From positions 1-64,000 of the forward strand of contig NZ_CAKMHQ010000031.1 in the NCBI RefSeq assembly GCF_927312905.1: 64,000 bases of DNA, written 5' to 3'. Below the pieces are notes generated by a model. The model made no database searches and had not been told where the DNA came from. It saw only the letters and a list, made by a program, of their open reading frames with translations. The position numbers and the translations under genes are program-made. This DNA comes from Candidatus Nitrotoga sp. 1052 (GTDB taxonomy: Bacteria; Pseudomonadota; Gammaproteobacteria; Burkholderiales; Gallionellaceae). Of this stretch, positions 18,867-29,512 are shown piece by piece (within the stretch, counting starts at the first letter, position 1; each line of letters begins with the position of its first letter).

Positions 18867-21044
18867 ATGACAATTGTTCGCGTCGCGCTAGATGTGCCAT
18901 TGTCAACACTATTTGACTATTCGCTAGACAGTAGCATCGAGATTGTCCCGGGGACCCGCGTATTGGTTCCATTTGGACGCAAAAGAATGGCAGGCGTAGT
19001 GATGGAATGTGGAATGGATTCCGTCCTTTCTGCAGAACGTATCAAGCCCGTTTTGCAGGTGCTGGGTGATATTCCGCCACTGTCCGATGAACTGCTTGTT
19101 TTGCTGCGCTTCTGCAGCGACTATTACCACTATCCCCTTGGTGTTACTGTGCTGTCCGCCTTGCCGGTACGTTTGCGTGCCAGCCAGCTTGTCACGCTCA
19201 AGGAAACGATGCAATACAGACTAAGCGTTAGCGGCCGTGCGCTCGACTTGAGCCTGCTGTCCAAGCGCAAGGTAGTGCAGCACCGCATACTCGCAGCCTT
19301 GAAGTTGGATTCATTAAGTGCCGCGCAAGTGCGCGCGCTATCACCAAGCGGAGCATCTGCGCTTAAAGCATTGTCGCATGCGGGATGGGTGGAGACGTGT
19401 GCAGTGCCTGCGGTTTCCAGCTCATTTACATTCAACAATACTCATACGTTGACCTTGGAGCAGCAGCAAGCAGTGGATGCAATTACTAAAGCATCATGCT
19501 TTGGCTGCTTCCTGCTGCACGGTATCACCGGTAGTGGTAAGACCGAGATTTATGTGCATCTGATGAACCGGATATTGCAGCAGGAAGGGCAAGTGTTACT
19601 GCTGGTGCCGGAAATCAATCTTACGCCTCAGCTGGAAAATTATTTTCGCAGCCGCTTGCCGGATGTTGAGCTGGTCAGTCTGCACAGTGGCTTAAGTGAT
19701 GGTGAACGTATGCAGAACTGGCTGCGTGCGCAGTCCGGCCGGGCGCGGATCATACTGGGTACGCGTCTGGCAGTGTTCACGCCGCTGCCACAACTGGCAC
19801 TGCTGATTGTGGATGAGGAACATGACGCTTCGTTCAAGCAGCAGGATGGCTTACGTTACTCGGCACGAGATGTGGCAATCTTTCGTGCTAGCCAGCGTGG
19901 CGTACCGATTGTATTAGGATCCGCTACTCCTTCATTGGAAAGCTATTACAACGCACAGAGCGGACGCTACCAAATGTTGCGTCTGACCCAGCGCGCGGCG
20001 GCACAGGCGCGGTTGCCGACGGTGAGCTGTATTAACACCAGCAATATAGTTATGCAGCACGGTCTCAGTGAGCCGCTTCTTAAGGCCCTGACCGAGCGGC
20101 TACAGCGCGGTGAACAGAGCCTGATATTCATTAATCGGCGCGGTTATGCACCCGTGTTGATGTGCGGCGCTTGCGGCTGGCTGTCCAGTTGTTCAAGTTG
20201 CGCGGGCAAGTTAGTGCTGCATCTTAAGGATCGCCGCCTGCGCTGCCACCATTGCGGCCATCAGGAACGTGTGCCGCATGCCTGTCCGTCGTGCGGCAAC
20301 GCCGACCTGCAACCGGTTGGCATCGGCACGCAACGGGTGGAGAGTGCGTTGCAGGAACATTTCCCCAAGGCGCGCATCCTGCGCGTGGACCGTGACAGCA
20401 CGCGCAATAAAGGGACATGGCAAGCCATGCGTCAGCAAATTCAGGATGACGCGGTGGACATTCTGGTCGGTACGCAAATGCTGGCGAAGGGACACGACTT
20501 CCCTAACCTGACTCTGGTGGGTGTGCTTAACCCGGACGGCGCGTTATACAGTAGCGATTTTCGAGCATCGGAAAAGTTGTTTGCCCAACTCGTCCAAGTA
20601 GCAGGGCGCGCTGGCCGTGCCGACAAGCTGGGCGAGGTGCTGATCCAGACCGCATTTCCCGATCATTCATTGTTCCGCGCGTTGCGAGAACATGATTACG
20701 ATACGTGGGCAAAAATCTTGCTGGCGGAACGCCAATCCGCCGGTTTCCCGCCATTCATGTATCAGGTGTTGCTGCGCGCTGAAGCCAAGCATGAGGCCCA
20801 CATGTATACTTTCCTGCAACGAGCGCGCGAGGCTGCAGTTAAACTCTCCATGCCAGTTGAAATTTACGGTGTGGTTCCTGCTGCCATGCCGCGTCGCGCT
20901 AACCATTTTTTAGCACAATTACTGGTGCAAAGCGAAGCGCGAAAACCCTTGCAGCAATTCCTGCGCGAGTGGCGCCCCTTACTGGATGCACTACCAGCAC
21001 AAAAACTGCGCTGGTCACTGGACATTGACCCGATTGATTTCTAG
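18867..21044 (+). CDS. priA: Primosomal protein N' (replication restart helicase)
   Basis: A 725-residue 3'-to-5' helicase that reloads the replisome at repaired forks. The N-terminal 3'-DNA-end-binding domain begins VRVALDVPLSTLFDY. The helicase core has Walker A HGITGSGKTE near residue 220 and the DEEH box LLIVDEEHDASFKQQ. A zinc-binding insert has paired cysteines (CGACGWLSSCSSC, then CHHC and CPSC). The C-terminal helicase lobe is complete, and length matches the family. Its ATG directly follows the stop of a doubtful 53-codon frame. Confidence 0.96.
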   Translation: MTIVRVALDVPLSTLFDYSLDSSIEIVPGTRVLVPFGRKRMAGVVMECGMDSVLSAERIKPVLQVLGDIPPLSDELLVLLRFCSDYYHYPLGVTVLSALPVRLRASQLVTLKETMQYRLSVSGRALDLSLLSKRKVVQHRILAALKLDSLSAAQVRALSPSGASALKALSHAGWVETCAVPAVSSSFTFNNTHTLTLEQQQAVDAITKASCFGCFLLHGITGSGKTEIYVHLMNRILQQEGQVLLLVPEINLTPQLENYFRSRLPDVELVSLHSGLSDGERMQNWLRAQSGRARIILGTRLAVFTPLPQLALLIVDEEHDASFKQQDGLRYSARDVAIFRASQRGVPIVLGSATPSLESYYNAQSGRYQMLRLTQRAAAQARLPTVSCINTSNIVMQHGLSEPLLKALTERLQRGEQSLIFINRRGYAPVLMCGACGWLSSCSSCAGKLVLHLKDRRLRCHHCGHQERVPHACPSCGNADLQPVGIGTQRVESALQEHFPKARILRVDRDSTRNKGTWQAMRQQIQDDAVDILVGTQMLAKGHDFPNLTLVGVLNPDGALYSSDFRASEKLFAQLVQVAGRAGRADKLGEVLIQTAFPDHSLFRALREHDYDTWAKILLAERQSAGFPPFMYQVLLRAEAKHEAHMYTFLQRAREAAVKLSMPVEIYGVVPAAMPRRANHFLAQLLVQSEARKPLQQFLREWRPLLDALPAQKLRWSLDIDPIDF

Positions 21045-21090
21045 ATCGTCAAAGCAATTGTGAAATAAGGCATTTTAAGGAAATATTTAC

Positions 21091-22488
21091 ATGCTTCCAG
21101 ATTTGATGAATTTACTAAGAAACGTAGTCGGCACCGAGCACGTGCTGAGCGGCGAAACCGCAGCACCTTACTGTACCGACTGGCGCGGGCGCTACAGCGG
21201 CCAAGCGCTGGCTGTGGTGCTGCCTGGCAACACGCAACAAGTTGCCGCGGTAGTCGAGTTGTGTGCCGAGCGCCGCATCGCCATTGTCCCGCAAGGCGGC
21301 AACACCAGTTTAAGCGGGGGGTCAGTACCGTTACCGCAAGGCCAACAGATCGTGATTAACCTGTCGCGCATGAACAAAATTCATGCGCTGGACACCACCA
21401 ACTATACATTAACCGTGGAAGCTGGCTGCACCTTGGCCATGGTACGAGAAGCGGCAGAGCAGGCTAACCGTCTGTTTCCCCTCGGCCTCAGCGCCATCGC
21501 GGCGCAATGCGAAATCGGCGGCAACATTTCCACTAATGCCGGCGGCATCGGCGTGCTGCGCTATGGCAACATGCGCGATCTCGTGCTTGGACTGGAAGTG
21601 GTCTTGCCCGATGGTCGCATCTGGAATGGATTACGCAGTTTGCGCAAGGACAACACCGGCTATGATTTGAAGCACTTATTCATCGGTGCAGAGGGCACGC
21701 TGGGCATCATCACTGCCGCCGTGCTGAAGCTGTTTCCGCGTCCTCAATCGGTGGTAACCGCGTGTGTGGCAGTGCGCGATCCGGCGGTGGCGGTAAAGTT
21801 GCTCGCACATTTGCGTGCTAATTGCGGCGACAAAATAAGTGCCTTCGAGATCATTTCGAGATCCTGTCTTGATCTCGTTTTAGAGCATATACCCGATACC
21901 GCTGAGCCATTTGTTACGCGCTATGAATGGATCGTGCTGATCGAGCTGTCGGATGTGCTGCAAGCGCCCCTGGATGCACCTTTGCTTAATGCGCTGCAAG
22001 TGTTCGGTGCTGGCATCCTCGAGTTCGCCGTAGATTCGGAAAGTAGCGCCGCAAGCTGGTGGAATTTGCGCAAAAATATTAGCGAAGCGCAGAAACGCGA
22101 GGGCATTAGCATCAAGCATGACGTCGCCGTGCCGATCAGCCACGTGGCAGAGTTCATCGCTCAGGCAAATGCCGCCCTGCGTGCCGCATTCAATGGTCTG
22201 CGCATCGTTGCCTTCGGCCATATCGGCGATGGCAACATCCACTACAACGTCTCAATGCTGGATTCAGCGCAAAACCCGGCCTTCATCGCGCAAAGCCAAC
22301 AGGTCAACAGCATCGTGTACGACATCGTGCATGGACTAAACGGCAGCATCAGCGCCGAGCATGGGTTGGGGCAACTCAAGCGTAACGAGATACGTCATTA
22401 CAAAAGTGCGCTGGAATTGGAGCTGATGCGCAGCATCAAGCACACATTCGACCCAAATAATTTAATGAATCCAGGAAAGGTAATGTAG
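21091..22488 (+). CDS. GlcD-like FAD-dependent 2-hydroxyacid dehydrogenase
   Basis: A 465-residue flavoprotein. The FAD-binding type 4 domain has the loop PQGGNTSLSGGSVPL at about residues 67-81 and ends with the GlcD/DLD-type C-terminal domain, with AFGHIGDGNIHYNVS and HGLGQLKRNE. Members oxidise D-lactate, glycolate or D-2-hydroxyglutarate and pass electrons to quinone or an electron carrier. It resembles the single-chain D-2-hydroxyglutarate or D-lactate dehydrogenase group more than glycolate oxidase GlcD, because no glcE or glcF follows. The substrate is not decided by the sequence. It lies 46 bases downstream of priA. Confidence 0.85.
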   Translation: MLPDLMNLLRNVVGTEHVLSGETAAPYCTDWRGRYSGQALAVVLPGNTQQVAAVVELCAERRIAIVPQGGNTSLSGGSVPLPQGQQIVINLSRMNKIHALDTTNYTLTVEAGCTLAMVREAAEQANRLFPLGLSAIAAQCEIGGNISTNAGGIGVLRYGNMRDLVLGLEVVLPDGRIWNGLRSLRKDNTGYDLKHLFIGAEGTLGIITAAVLKLFPRPQSVVTACVAVRDPAVAVKLLAHLRANCGDKISAFEIISRSCLDLVLEHIPDTAEPFVTRYEWIVLIELSDVLQAPLDAPLLNALQVFGAGILEFAVDSESSAASWWNLRKNISEAQKREGISIKHDVAVPISHVAEFIAQANAALRAAFNGLRIVAFGHIGDGNIHYNVSMLDSAQNPAFIAQSQQVNSIVYDIVHGLNGSISAEHGLGQLKRNEIRHYKSALELELMRSIKHTFDPNNLMNPGKVM

Positions 22489-22960
22489 TGAGTGCTCTTT
22501 GAGATATTCTATGGGTGGTCGGTTATATGCGCCATTTGGAATCAGAATATTATGATTTGAACGGTTTGGCTGTACACTACTTTTTGCCAATTAGGCATTT
22601 TTGAACAGCTTTGGTCTTGGTAAGGTAAGGATGCTTGGATTTTCATATGGGTAGCCTACCGAGCTTGCCTCGTAGCTCGGAAGCTTTCATCTCTCGCTTT
22701 CGTCAAAGTAAAGAGCTACGACGAAAGCGAATAAATATGGCTCCATTAATTCACAAGCACACCTCTAGATCTTCGGATTTCTTGTAGTCGGCCAACAGGC
22801 CATCAATCAGTTTAGGGGATAACGCTTTCAGTACGGTCGCCATCGCTCCTTGCAAGACAGCAGTTTCCCGCCAAATGGCCGTTTACACAAAAATTCTTAC
22901 ACCCACCATCCGCAGATTTTACCAAAGTCTGAATGATAAGTTACGGTAGTGGTAGCCACT
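22489..22960. other. Spacer with transposon debris
   Basis: 472 bases without a working gene. It holds the IS256-type remnant (22751-22904). An 11-base inverted repeat TCGCTTTCGTC / GACGAAAGCGA (22694-22730, loop of 15) lies beside it; it lacks a T-tract. Confidence 0.6.
22751..22904 (-). pseudogene. IS256-type (mutator) transposase N-terminal remnant with one element end
   Basis: A 30-codon frame (ATG 22843, TGA 22751) reads LKALSPKLIDGLLADYKKSE, which matches the start of IS256-family transposases. Next to it, at 22881-22904, is a sequence read on the minus strand as GGGTGTAAGAATTTTTGTGT, in the style of IS256-family terminal repeats. The rest of the element is missing, so this is a left-over end. 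Confidence 0.65.
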
Positions 22961-24058
22961 TCATTTGGCGGATTCAAGACCATAAAAGACCTTAAGCCCA
23001 AGACAGGGTTTCTCAATGAAATGCCATGAGGCAATTGCAAATAGCGTCACAATGGGGAACGAGAACAGGAACAGGGAAACTGGCGAAATGCCGGGTGCCA
23101 GCGTGACAATGCTTTGTTGAATTGGAAAGGCGTAGATGTAAACACCAAAAGAATAATCATTGATTCGTGTTTTTTTTCCTAATAGATGGAATGATGAAGT
23201 AGCTACGAATAGCAAAAAATATCCATACGACAAATATATAAAAAGCAGAAATAGACTGGTTTCCCGAAATAAATATGTAAGGCCAATGAGTACCGCCACT
23301 AGTAAGCCGGAACGAGGAATCCAGTGGCGTACAGTGTACCCAATAGCTCCGAGTATAAAGACCGCGATCAATTGGCACGAAAATAAATTGAGGCCAGTAT
23401 TCCAACTATCGAATTCGGTTTTGGTAACGGTGATCATTCGAGCAGCTAGGTAGAGCATCACTGTGGAAAATAAAATACTGCGCCAGCCTTTTCCTTCGGT
23501 TGGCAGCAGGCAGGTCGCACCGATCATTCCGGTCGCGATGTACACCAGGAATTCAACCTTTAAGGTCCATAGAGAACCATTAACGGCGTGAGGTATTGGC
23601 AGGTCTTCAAAAACGCCAGGTAGCGTGTTGGTTTTCAGGCTTAGGACATTAACGTTGTCGCGGATATATCTGAATGCCTGGCCGGATGAAAAATAGTGAT
23701 TGATATCCAGAGAACTTGCTATGGGGCCAAGCAAAAGTGCGCTGATCGCCGCAACAACAGCTAAGCCAGGCAAAATTCTCAGCGCTCTTTTTGCCATGAA
23801 CGAAGGAAAATGTGGCGTGGAGGCCCAACTTGAGGAAATAAGATAGCCGCTCAAAAAGAAAAAAGCTATCACGGCCAAGGCACCGCCATCAAATATACGA
23901 AGATGACGACCAATTGGCTCTAGTTGGATATTTCCGCTCAATGCGTAAGAGTGAGAAAAAAGTACCAATACCGCAGCGATCAGGCGCAAGGCGTTAAAAT
24001 TATTTTCGCGGCTTGCCAATTTCTCAGAGATTGGGGCGCGCAAGTGGATCGTGGTCAT
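22961..24058 (-). CDS. Acyltransferase 3 family membrane protein
   Basis: A 365-residue integral membrane protein of the OafA/YrhL acyltransferase 3 family, which moves acyl groups (often acetyl) from a cytoplasmic donor onto surface polysaccharide, lipid or peptidoglycan sugars. The N-terminal FNALRLIAAVLVLFSHSYAL contains the conserved catalytic-type His in the first membrane span, and about ten hydrophobic segments follow. No separate SGNH domain is fused. It is flanked on both sides by insertion-sequence remains, and its AT-rich style suggests it may be part of a transferred segment. The acceptor sugar cannot be inferred; no polysaccharide cluster lies next to it. Confidence 0.85.
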   Translation of the reverse strand: MTTIHLRAPISEKLASRENNFNALRLIAAVLVLFSHSYALSGNIQLEPIGRHLRIFDGGALAVIAFFFLSGYLISSSWASTPHFPSFMAKRALRILPGLAVVAAISALLLGPIASSLDINHYFSSGQAFRYIRDNVNVLSLKTNTLPGVFEDLPIPHAVNGSLWTLKVEFLVYIATGMIGATCLLPTEGKGWRSILFSTVMLYLAARMITVTKTEFDSWNTGLNLFSCQLIAVFILGAIGYTVRHWIPRSGLLVAVLIGLTYLFRETSLFLLFIYLSYGYFLLFVATSSFHLLGKKTRINDYSFGVYIYAFPIQQSIVTLAPGISPVSLFLFSFPIVTLFAIASWHFIEKPCLGLKVFYGLESAK

Positions 24059-24114
24059 ATTTCAATGTGACTAGTATGAAAAACATATGAAAACTGAGGT
24101 CGGTTGTCAAGAAT

Positions 24115-25325
24115 GGACACCAACGGGTTCATGCCGCCAACCTATTTTCATAGAATTGGCGCTCAAATGCGACAGGAGACAGATATCCCAAACGTGCCTG
24201 TTTGCGCTGCCGTCGGTAAAACATTTCGATGTATTCAGTGATGGCCTGAATGGCCTCGGCGCGAGTCTTGAAGCGCCGGTGATGCACCAATTCATTTTGA
24301 GCAATCCCCAGAAGCTTTCCATGGGGCGTTGCCGTAGCAGTTCCCCCGGCGCGACATCGATGGCACCATGCCGAACTGATCGAGCAATTTTCCGTACTCA
24401 TGGGCGTAATAATGGCTACCCCGATCCGAGTGGTGTATCAGTCCGCGCGGTGGGCGTTTTGCCGCCATGCCCCGAAACAGCGACTGGCTGACCCAATTCC
24501 TGGTCATGCGCTCGCTCATGGCGTAACCCACCAGATCGCCAGTGAACAAATCTTTGTGGCCTGCTGCCAGATAGAGCCAGCCCTCATCAGTCGGGATGTA
24601 GGTTACCCAGGTCTGATTTGGGGCGGTCGCCTTGAATTTCTGCCCCAGCAAGCTTGACGCAACCGGCATGGCTTGTCGTTGCCTTAAACTTGCGTTTTGT
24701 TTGCAGCGTATCCCTAGTTTTCTGCGAATGCGCTTGATGCTGTGAACGCGGGTGTTGACGCCGTTTTCAGCCAAATCTTCCTTGAGTCGCTCTGAACCAT
24801 AGGTCTTGCGGGTGCCCTGGTGGGCGGCTCGGATTTCCACTTCCAGTCGCCCCTTATTCTGTGCTCGTTTCGATGGCGGACGCCCCAGCCAAGCGTAATA
24901 CCCGCTCGGCGAAACTTCGAAGATACGGCACATAAACGGCACCGGGTAACCCCCCTGTAATTCTTTCATCATCGCATACTTCACCGCACTTCCCTGGCAA
25001 AGTACGCCGCCGCTTTTTTAACAGGTCGCCCTCCATTTTGACTTCCGCCAGTTCCCGTTTGGTCTTGGCCAGTTCCAGTTCAATCGCGGTCAGCGGGCGT
25101 TGTGTCTTGCCGACATCGCCCAACTTCCCTATCTGCGCGGCCTTTAACCAGTACTCCAATGTGGAAACAGGCATCGACAAACGCCGCGCAGCCTTCTTCG
25201 GGCTTAACCTTTCTTCTGTGACTTGCTTGACCGCCTGCTCACGAAATTCTTTGTTGTAAATTGTGCTTGATACTCTCTGTTTCATCTCACACCTCCGTTT
25301 CAAGTTTAACAAAACGTTGGTGTCC
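24115..25325 (-). mobile_element. Decayed IS3-family insertion sequence
   Basis: 1211 bases bounded by the perfect 11-base inverted repeat GGACACCAACG (24115-24125) and CGTTGGTGTCC (25315-25325). The inside holds an orfA/orfB transposase pair on the minus strand. No matching target duplication is visible at the edges (AAT on the left, TTT on the right). Confidence 0.85.
24129..25285 (-). pseudogene. IS3-family transposase OrfA/OrfB, inactivated
   Basis: OrfA starts at ATG 25285 behind a strong GGAGGT and runs through a helix-turn-helix to the A6G slippery heptamer at 25013-25019, the usual site of -1 frameshifting in this family. After the shift the frame reads AAAYFARE and then stops because one base is missing near 24990. 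OrfB continues in another frame from 24984. It loses a base again in a G-run at 24323-24326 and once more in a T-run at 24295-24298, where the final frame resumes to 24129. The integrase core lacks the residues around the first catalytic Asp (TWVTYIPT where TWVTDITYIPT is expected), and NCYD is NCYG. The transposase cannot be active. Confidence 0.85.
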
Positions 25326-25506
25326 TTTTTTCCCAGCCTACCTCAGAGCAGGCTATAGATCATATTCGATGGAATATCCACTAACTTACCGACAAAGCTG
25401 AGCACTCAAATACAACAAGGAATTGGTGGGGCATGCTCTCGTTACCAAGTTTGGCATTCATTTGTCTGATCAGTTGCGATTACTGCCCAAAAATTGGGCT
25501 TATTGC

Positions 25507-26625
25507 TTACAATAAAATCAAGTTGTCTCGATGTATTAGCTCTGGCTCATCAACATAACCCAAGAGGGATTCGATTTCGTTACTGGGATGGCCGCCGATG
25601 CGACGCGTTTCTGTAGCATTGTAGTTGATCAGGCCGCGCGCGATATCTTGCCCATTCGTATCCAAAATGGCGACCACTGTGCCGCGCTCAAATTCCCCGC
25701 TAACTTTGGTGATGCCGACTGGTAGCAGGCTCTTGCCTTCGTTACGCAATGCATGCACTGCGCCAGCATCCAGCGTCACCTTGCCGCTGATTTGCAGATG
25801 ATCCGCCAGCCATTGCTTGCGCGCATTCAGAGGTAAAGTCTGCGCTTCCAACAGAGTGCCGATACTGTCGCCACGCATCAGGCGTGGCAACACATCTATT
25901 TCATGGCCAGACGCGATCACAGTGTGCGCGCCGCTCCGTGCAGCACGTTTTGCGGCGAGCACCTTGGTGAGCATGCCACCGCTCCCGATGTGGCTACCCG
26001 CACCACCTGCCATGGCTTCAAGCTTTTCATCGCCAGCTTGTGCCAAACTAACTAACGTAGCATTCGGATCTTTGCGCGGGTCGGCAGTGTAAAGGCCGAT
26101 CTGATCAGTGAGGATAATGAGCGCATCAGCCTCAATCAGGTTGGCAACCAATGCACCTAAAGTGTCGTTGTCGCCGAACTTGATTTCATCGGTAACCACA
26201 GTGTCATTCTCATTGATGACAGGAATAACGCCAAGGGTCAGCAGAGTGCACAGTGTAGAGCGGGCGTTGAGATAGCGTTCACGATCGGCGAGGTCGGCAT
26301 GGGTGAGCAATATTTGTGCTGTATGCAGGCCGTGTGCGCTAAAGCAGCTTTCATAAACCTGTATCAAGCCCATCTGACCGACTGCAGCAGCAGCCTGCAA
26401 TTCATGCACGGCGCTGGGGCGTTGTTTCCAGCCTAGTCGCTGCATGCCTTCGGCAATCGCGCCAGAGGAGACCAATACTACTTTGTGCCCATTTTCACGT
26501 AGCGTAGCAATTTGCTGCGCCCAGTTTTGGATTGCAGGGATGTCCAGACCTTCACCTTGGTTGGTGACCAGGCTGCTTCCAACTTTGACGACGATGCGTT
26601 TGCACTGGGTCAGAATGGTTTTCAT
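25507..26625 (-). CDS. proB: Glutamate 5-kinase
   Basis: Phosphorylates glutamate to gamma-glutamyl phosphate, the first proline step. The 372-residue protein has the amino-acid kinase domain, starting [13 protein letters not shown] and including [15 protein letters not shown] and NENDTV. A C-terminal PUA domain extends from about residue 275. It follows obgE by 6 bases at the end of the rplU-rpmA-obgE-proB run. Its partner proA lies 12 kb away in this window. A weak inverted repeat GCCCAA-AAA-TTGGGC (25485-25499) lies just past the stop and may help end transcription. Confidence 0.96.
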   Translation of the reverse strand: MKTILTQCKRIVVKVGSSLVTNQGEGLDIPAIQNWAQQIATLRENGHKVVLVSSGAIAEGMQRLGWKQRPSAVHELQAAAAVGQMGLIQVYESCFSAHGLHTAQILLTHADLADRERYLNARSTLCTLLTLGVIPVINENDTVVTDEIKFGDNDTLGALVANLIEADALIILTDQIGLYTADPRKDPNATLVSLAQAGDEKLEAMAGGAGSHIGSGGMLTKVLAAKRAARSGAHTVIASGHEIDVLPRLMRGDSIGTLLEAQTLPLNARKQWLADHLQISGKVTLDAGAVHALRNEGKSLLPVGITKVSGEFERGTVVAILDTNGQDIARGLINYNATETRRIGGHPSNEIESLLGYVDEPELIHRDNLILL

Positions 26626-26631
26626 GATGCA

Positions 26632-27708
<1,077 letters not shown>

Positions 27709-27714
27709 CTACAA

Positions 27715-27743
27715 ATAAAAAAGCCCTATCTCGCGATAGGGCT
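27715..27743 (-). terminator. Terminator between rpmA and obgE
   Basis: On the minus strand the stem AGCCCTATC / GATAGGGCT closes a GCGA loop and is followed by TTTTTTATTTG. This is a good intrinsic terminator directly after rpmA and before obgE, so read-through would set obgE-proB levels unless they have their own promoter. Confidence 0.85.
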
Positions 27744-27766
27744 CATTGTACTTGAGCTAGGAGTAC

Positions 27767-28024
27767 TTAAACTGGAACCACGAAGATAGTCTTGCGTCTT
27801 TGTGCACCTTTGACGGCGAACAATACCTTGCCAGCAATCTTTGCAAATAAAGTGTGATCCTTGCCCATGCCAACATTGTCACCAGCGTGGAATCGCGTAC
27901 CGCGCTGACGTACGATAATGCTGCCGGCGCTAATTAATTCGCCGCCATAGGTTTTCACGCCGAGGCGTTTTGAGTGTGAATCGCGACCGTTACTGGTACT
28001 GCCGCCACCTTTTTTTGATGCCAT
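27767..28024 (-). CDS. rpmA: 50S ribosomal protein L27
   Basis: An 85-residue ribosomal protein placed near the peptidyl-transferase centre. It begins [20 protein letters not shown], the unprocessed proteobacterial form, and ends in the conserved beta-barrel ([12 protein letters not shown]-like). It follows rplU by 18 bases and has a GGAG ribosome site. The intrinsic terminator follows. Confidence 0.97.
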   Translation of the reverse strand: MASKKGGGSTSNGRDSHSKRLGVKTYGGELISAGSIIVRQRGTRFHAGDNVGMGKDHTLFAKIAGKVLFAVKGAQRRKTIFVVPV

Positions 28025-28042
28025 GTTTCTTCTCCTTCAATA

Positions 28043-28354
28043 TTACGCCGAAATGCCGTCAATGCGGATCTCAGTGAAGTTTTGACGATGACCTTGATGT
28101 TTTTGGTAATGCTTGCGTCGACGCATCTTGAAGATTCTGATCTTCTCGCCGCGACCATTCGATACTATGGTTGCCGTGACAGTAGCGCCAGCTAACAGGG
28201 GTTGGCCAACAGATACTATATCGCCATTGCCGACCATGAGCACCTTGTCCAGCACGATGGCACTACCGACTTCACCAGCAACGGTTTCAATTTTCAGGGT
28301 TTCGCCTGCGACAACACGATATTGCTTACCACCGGTCTTGATTACTGCGTACAT
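28043..28354 (-). CDS. rplU: 50S ribosomal protein L21
   Basis: A 103-residue ribosomal protein. I chose ATG 28354 ([20 protein letters not shown]) because it matches L21 proteins and has a GAGG ribosome site; the longer frame to 28402 runs into the promoter. The C-terminal [20 protein letters not shown] is characteristic of the family. It is the first gene of rplU-rpmA-obgE-proB. Confidence 0.97.
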   Translation of the reverse strand: MYAVIKTGGKQYRVVAGETLKIETVAGEVGSAIVLDKVLMVGNGDIVSVGQPLLAGATVTATIVSNGRGEKIRIFKMRRRKHYQKHQGHRQNFTEIRIDGISA

Positions 28355-28391
28355 AACAACCTCGCTTGAATGCGGTTTTACAGAGTCGCGC

Positions 28392-28419
28392 ATTATACAC
28401 AAACGGCACTAGCCGTCAA
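28392..28419 (-). promoter_or_regulatory. Sigma-70 promoter of rplU-rpmA
   Basis: On the minus strand TTGACG and TATAAT are separated by 16 bases, close to consensus, and lie about 40 bases before the rplU ATG. This is the best promoter match in the window. Confidence 0.8.
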
Positions 28420-28498
28420 AATGGTTTTTATCGTCTCATGGAATCGAAGATAAATTAGGCAGAAAATTTATTTGTCCCAGAACTACAAATATGCTGTT

Positions 28499-29512
28499 CT
28501 AATCGCAGTTCATGTAATTGCTCTTCTTGCAATCGTGTGCCAATTTTTGCGATTCAACGATTTGGGCTGGCGTCATGCGTTGAGCCACTTTATCACGATT
28601 TTCCTGTGCGTCATTTTGACCATTGATTGTCGCGAGATTAAACCACATATGTGCGCGAACATAATCTTGTTTAACGCCTTGACCGAGGTCATGCCTTAAG
28701 CCAAGACTATTTTGTGCGGTTGCATCGCCTTGCTGGGCAGCCAAGCGAAACCACTTTACCGCTTCCTGATAGTTCTGTGTAACGCCCTGCCCGTTGGCAT
28801 AACTTAAGCCAAGGTAATATTGTGCTTTAGCATGTCCCTGTTCGGCCGCCGAGCGAAACCACTTTACCGCTTCCTGATAATCCTGTGCAACGCCTTGGCC
28901 GTTGCCGTAGCTTACGCCAAGATTAAATTGAGCTTTTGCATGCCCTTGTTTGGCCGCCAGGTGAAACCACTTCACAGCTTCCTGATAATTTTGCGCTGCA
29001 ATTTGCCCATCAAGATATATTAAACCAAGGTTGTATTGTGCGACTGCATCGCCCTGTTCGGCTGCCGAGCGAAACCACTTCATGGCTTCCTCAAAATTCT
29101 GTGTAACGCCCTGCCCGTTGGCATAACTTATGCCAAGGCTAAACTGTGCTTTTGCATGCCCCTGTCCGGCAGCCGACCGAAACCACTTTGCCGCTTCCTG
29201 ATAGTCCTGTGCAACGCCTTGGCCGTTGCCGTAACTTAAGCCAAGGTTAAATTGTGCATTTGCATGCCCTTGCTTGGCAGCCAGGCGAAACCACTTTACC
29301 GCTTCCTGAGTGTCTTGTGTAACGCCATCCCCATAGAGAAACATTTCACCAAGGTTGTTTTGCGCAGTGGCATCACCTTGCTCGGCAGCCAAACGCAATG
29401 ATTCTTTAACTTGCACATATTTCCCTTCTGCCTTCTCCTCATCAGAATGTGCTTTGGCTAGGCCACTGCTCGTTGCCAATATTACTGTCAAATAAAAAAT
29501 CCATTTATTCAT
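28499..29512 (-). CDS. Secreted Sel1-repeat protein
   Basis: A 337-residue protein with a signal peptide (cleavage probably after AKA, residue 21) followed by seven full 36-residue Sel1 repeats and a degenerate eighth. Each reads like AQFNLGLSYGNGQGVAQDY then QEAVKWFRSAAEQGHAK. Sel1 repeats are TPR-like helical pairs that bind other proteins; the partner is unknown. Repeats 2-3 and 5-6 match each other best, which suggests that a three-repeat block of 324 bases was duplicated. It ends in a cysteine-containing tail, HDCKKSNYMNCD. The gene is divergent from the GGDEF/EAL gene. Confidence 0.88.
   Translation of the reverse strand: MNKWIFYLTVILATSSGLAKAHSDEEKAEGKYVQVKESLRLAAEQGDATAQNNLGEMFLYGDGVTQDTQEAVKWFRLAAKQGHANAQFNLGLSYGNGQGVAQDYQEAAKWFRSAAGQGHAKAQFSLGISYANGQGVTQNFEEAMKWFRSAAEQGDAVAQYNLGLIYLDGQIAAQNYQEAVKWFHLAAKQGHAKAQFNLGVSYGNGQGVAQDYQEAVKWFRSAAEQGHAKAQYYLGLSYANGQGVTQNYQEAVKWFRLAAQQGDATAQNSLGLRHDLGQGVKQDYVRAHMWFNLATINGQNDAQENRDKVAQRMTPAQIVESQKLAHDCKKSNYMNCD

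Noticed and set aside
24087-24657. Plus-strand frames of 85-134 codons over the IS3 element
   Set aside because: They are opposite the decayed transposase and have no independent support.
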